Below are positions 48,080 through 48,642 of a DNA stretch of 48,642 nt, in pieces. The stretch is taken from the NCBI RefSeq assembly GCF_005774735.1, contig NZ_VBUM01000015.1, forward strand, positions 1 to 48,642, written 5' to 3'. This DNA is from Microbacterium sp. 5K110 (GTDB lineage Bacteria; Actinomycetota; Actinomycetes; Actinomycetales; Microbacteriaceae). Each line of letters begins with the position of its first letter. Positions within the stretch are counted from its first letter, which is position 1. Under the pieces are notes generated by a model. The model had not been told where the DNA came from. It was given only the letters and a program-made list of their open reading frames with translations, and did no database searches. A program made the position numbers and the translations under genes.

Positions 48080-48642
48080 AGTAGCCGTAGTACTGCAGCT
48101 GCTCGATGATCGCGAACACCTGGCTGAAGATCACGAAGAACCAGATCGAGACGGCGACGATCGAGATCACCGTCACCGCGATCCAGCCCCACACCGGCGC
48201 GAGACCCTTGCCGGTCTGGCGACGCAGGATCACCGCACGTCCGATGATGTAGACGCCGCCGCTGGAGATCGCCAGGACGAAGAGGCTCCACGCCCAGTGG
48301 AACGGCTTCTGGATGCCGCGGGCGCGCAGCTGGCGCCAGTCGAGGAACGAGAACAGCACCGTGAGGCCGGCCAGGACGAAGCCGAACACCGAGGTTCCGG
48401 CCGTCACCAGCAACGACGACGACGCAGCGTAGGGAGCCTGCTCCGGGAAGGCCGAGGCGTAGATCGACTCCTGGATGAACGTCGACCAGTCGAACAGGAA
48501 CAGCGTCAGCAGCGACACGAGCGGCAACGCGACGACGAGCCAGATCCACACGGTGTTCGTCGGGATGTCCCGACGCGCGGGGGCCGCGGCGGCGGGCGCA
48601 GCCTGCGGGGCGCCCGGGTAGGCGGGGGCACCGGAGTACGCG
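48078..48642 (-). CDS. membrane protein of unknown function, 5' end beyond the window
   Basis: The frame stays open from 48078 to the right edge without a convincing start, so this is the C-terminal 187 or so residues of a longer protein. The visible N-terminal part is Pro/Ala/Gly/Tyr-rich (YSGAPAYPGAPQAAPAAAAP), a cytoplasmic tail common in actinobacterial membrane proteins. It is followed by four hydrophobic segments: IWLVVALPLVSLLTLFLF, SSLLVTAGTSVFGFVLAGLTVLF, WAWSLFVLAISSGGVYIIG, and WIAVTVISIVAVSIWFFVIF. The GTG at 48551 would cut into this pattern and is unlikely to be the start. A DUF2510-type domain may precede it, but that part is not in view. Confidence 0.75.
   Translation of the reverse strand, partial: AYSGAPAYPGAPQAAPAAAAPARRDIPTNTVWIWLVVALPLVSLLTLFLFDWSTFIQESIYASAFPEQAPYAASSSLLVTAGTSVFGFVLAGLTVLFSFLDWRQLRARGIQKPFHWAWSLFVLAISSGGVYIIGRAVILRRQTGKGLAPVWGWIAVTVISIVAVSIWFFVIFSQVFAIIEQLQYYGY

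Overview
The window looks like a chromosomal segment from a high-GC actinobacterium of the family Microbacteriaceae, most likely Microbacterium or a close relative. The reasons are the GC-rich codon use, two Lsr2-type nucleoid proteins, actinobacterial gene families throughout (a DUF445 protein, a RamA-like GAF-LuxR regulator, a helicase-like protein with a C-terminal REase of the MTES_1575 type), many leaderless genes, and no sign of phage, insertion sequence or CRISPR. The genus is inferred from family resemblance, not from a database search.

Layout. 1-6.7 kb: alpha/beta hydrolase, acyl-CoA dehydrogenase, DUF445 membrane protein, gamma-glutamylcyclotransferase-like protein, SixA-like phosphatase, then histidine ammonia-lyase divergent from an IclR regulator. 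6.7-13.1 kb: a LacI regulator divergent from a carbohydrate ABC importer operon (lipoprotein, two permeases) that ends in an amylo-alpha-1,6-glucosidase-like gene, with a perfect 18-bp palindrome between them. 13.1-17 kb: YbaK-type deacylase, Glu/Leu/Phe/Val dehydrogenase, a frameshifted lsr2, an acetolactate decarboxylase, a second intact lsr2, and the internally deleted remnant of an amino-acid permease. 17-20.2 kb: a MacAB-like tripartite ABC system.

20.3-29.7 kb is the most interesting accessory block. A ROK regulator and a GPH-family sugar symporter diverge from a tight operon: a pyranose-oxidase-like GMC flavoenzyme, a small C-deglycosylase beta-subunit-like protein, a sugar-isomerase-like C-deglycosylase alpha subunit, a Gfo/Idh/MocA oxidoreductase and an FAD aromatic hydroxylase. 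This matches the known CarA/CarB/CarC (and DgpA/B/C, DfgA/B) logic for cleaving aryl C-glycosides: oxidise the sugar at C3, cut the C-C bond, reduce or recycle the 3-keto sugar, and hydroxylate the aglycone. A convergent NAD(P)H:quinone/azo reductase with its own HxlR regulator lies next to it.

29.8-36.7 kb: an ABC-2-type exporter, tRNA-Ala(CGC), a coiled-coil membrane protein, GNAT acetyltransferase, GalU, 5-formyl-THF cyclo-ligase, FmdB-type zinc ribbon and MscL. 36.7-41.5 kb: a large imperfect palindrome, a small unknown protein coupled to a 1,243-residue helicase-like protein that lacks the Walker A lysine and the Walker B acid, and a divergent O6-alkylguanine transferase homologue whose active-site cysteine is valine. 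41.5-48.6 kb: acetate-type symporter with its DUF485 partner opposite a RamA-like regulator, a cysteine-free HesB-like protein, DUF4436 protein, tRNA-Arg(CCT), NRDE protein, CoaBC, and a membrane protein that runs off the right edge.

Two signals cross the whole window. The word GGATGCC/GGCATCC is far more common than base composition predicts, often using otherwise rare codons and once forming a terminator stem as an inverted pair. At least fourteen genes have a -10-like hexamer exactly 6-7 nt before the start codon, which indicates leaderless transcripts and settles several start sites.
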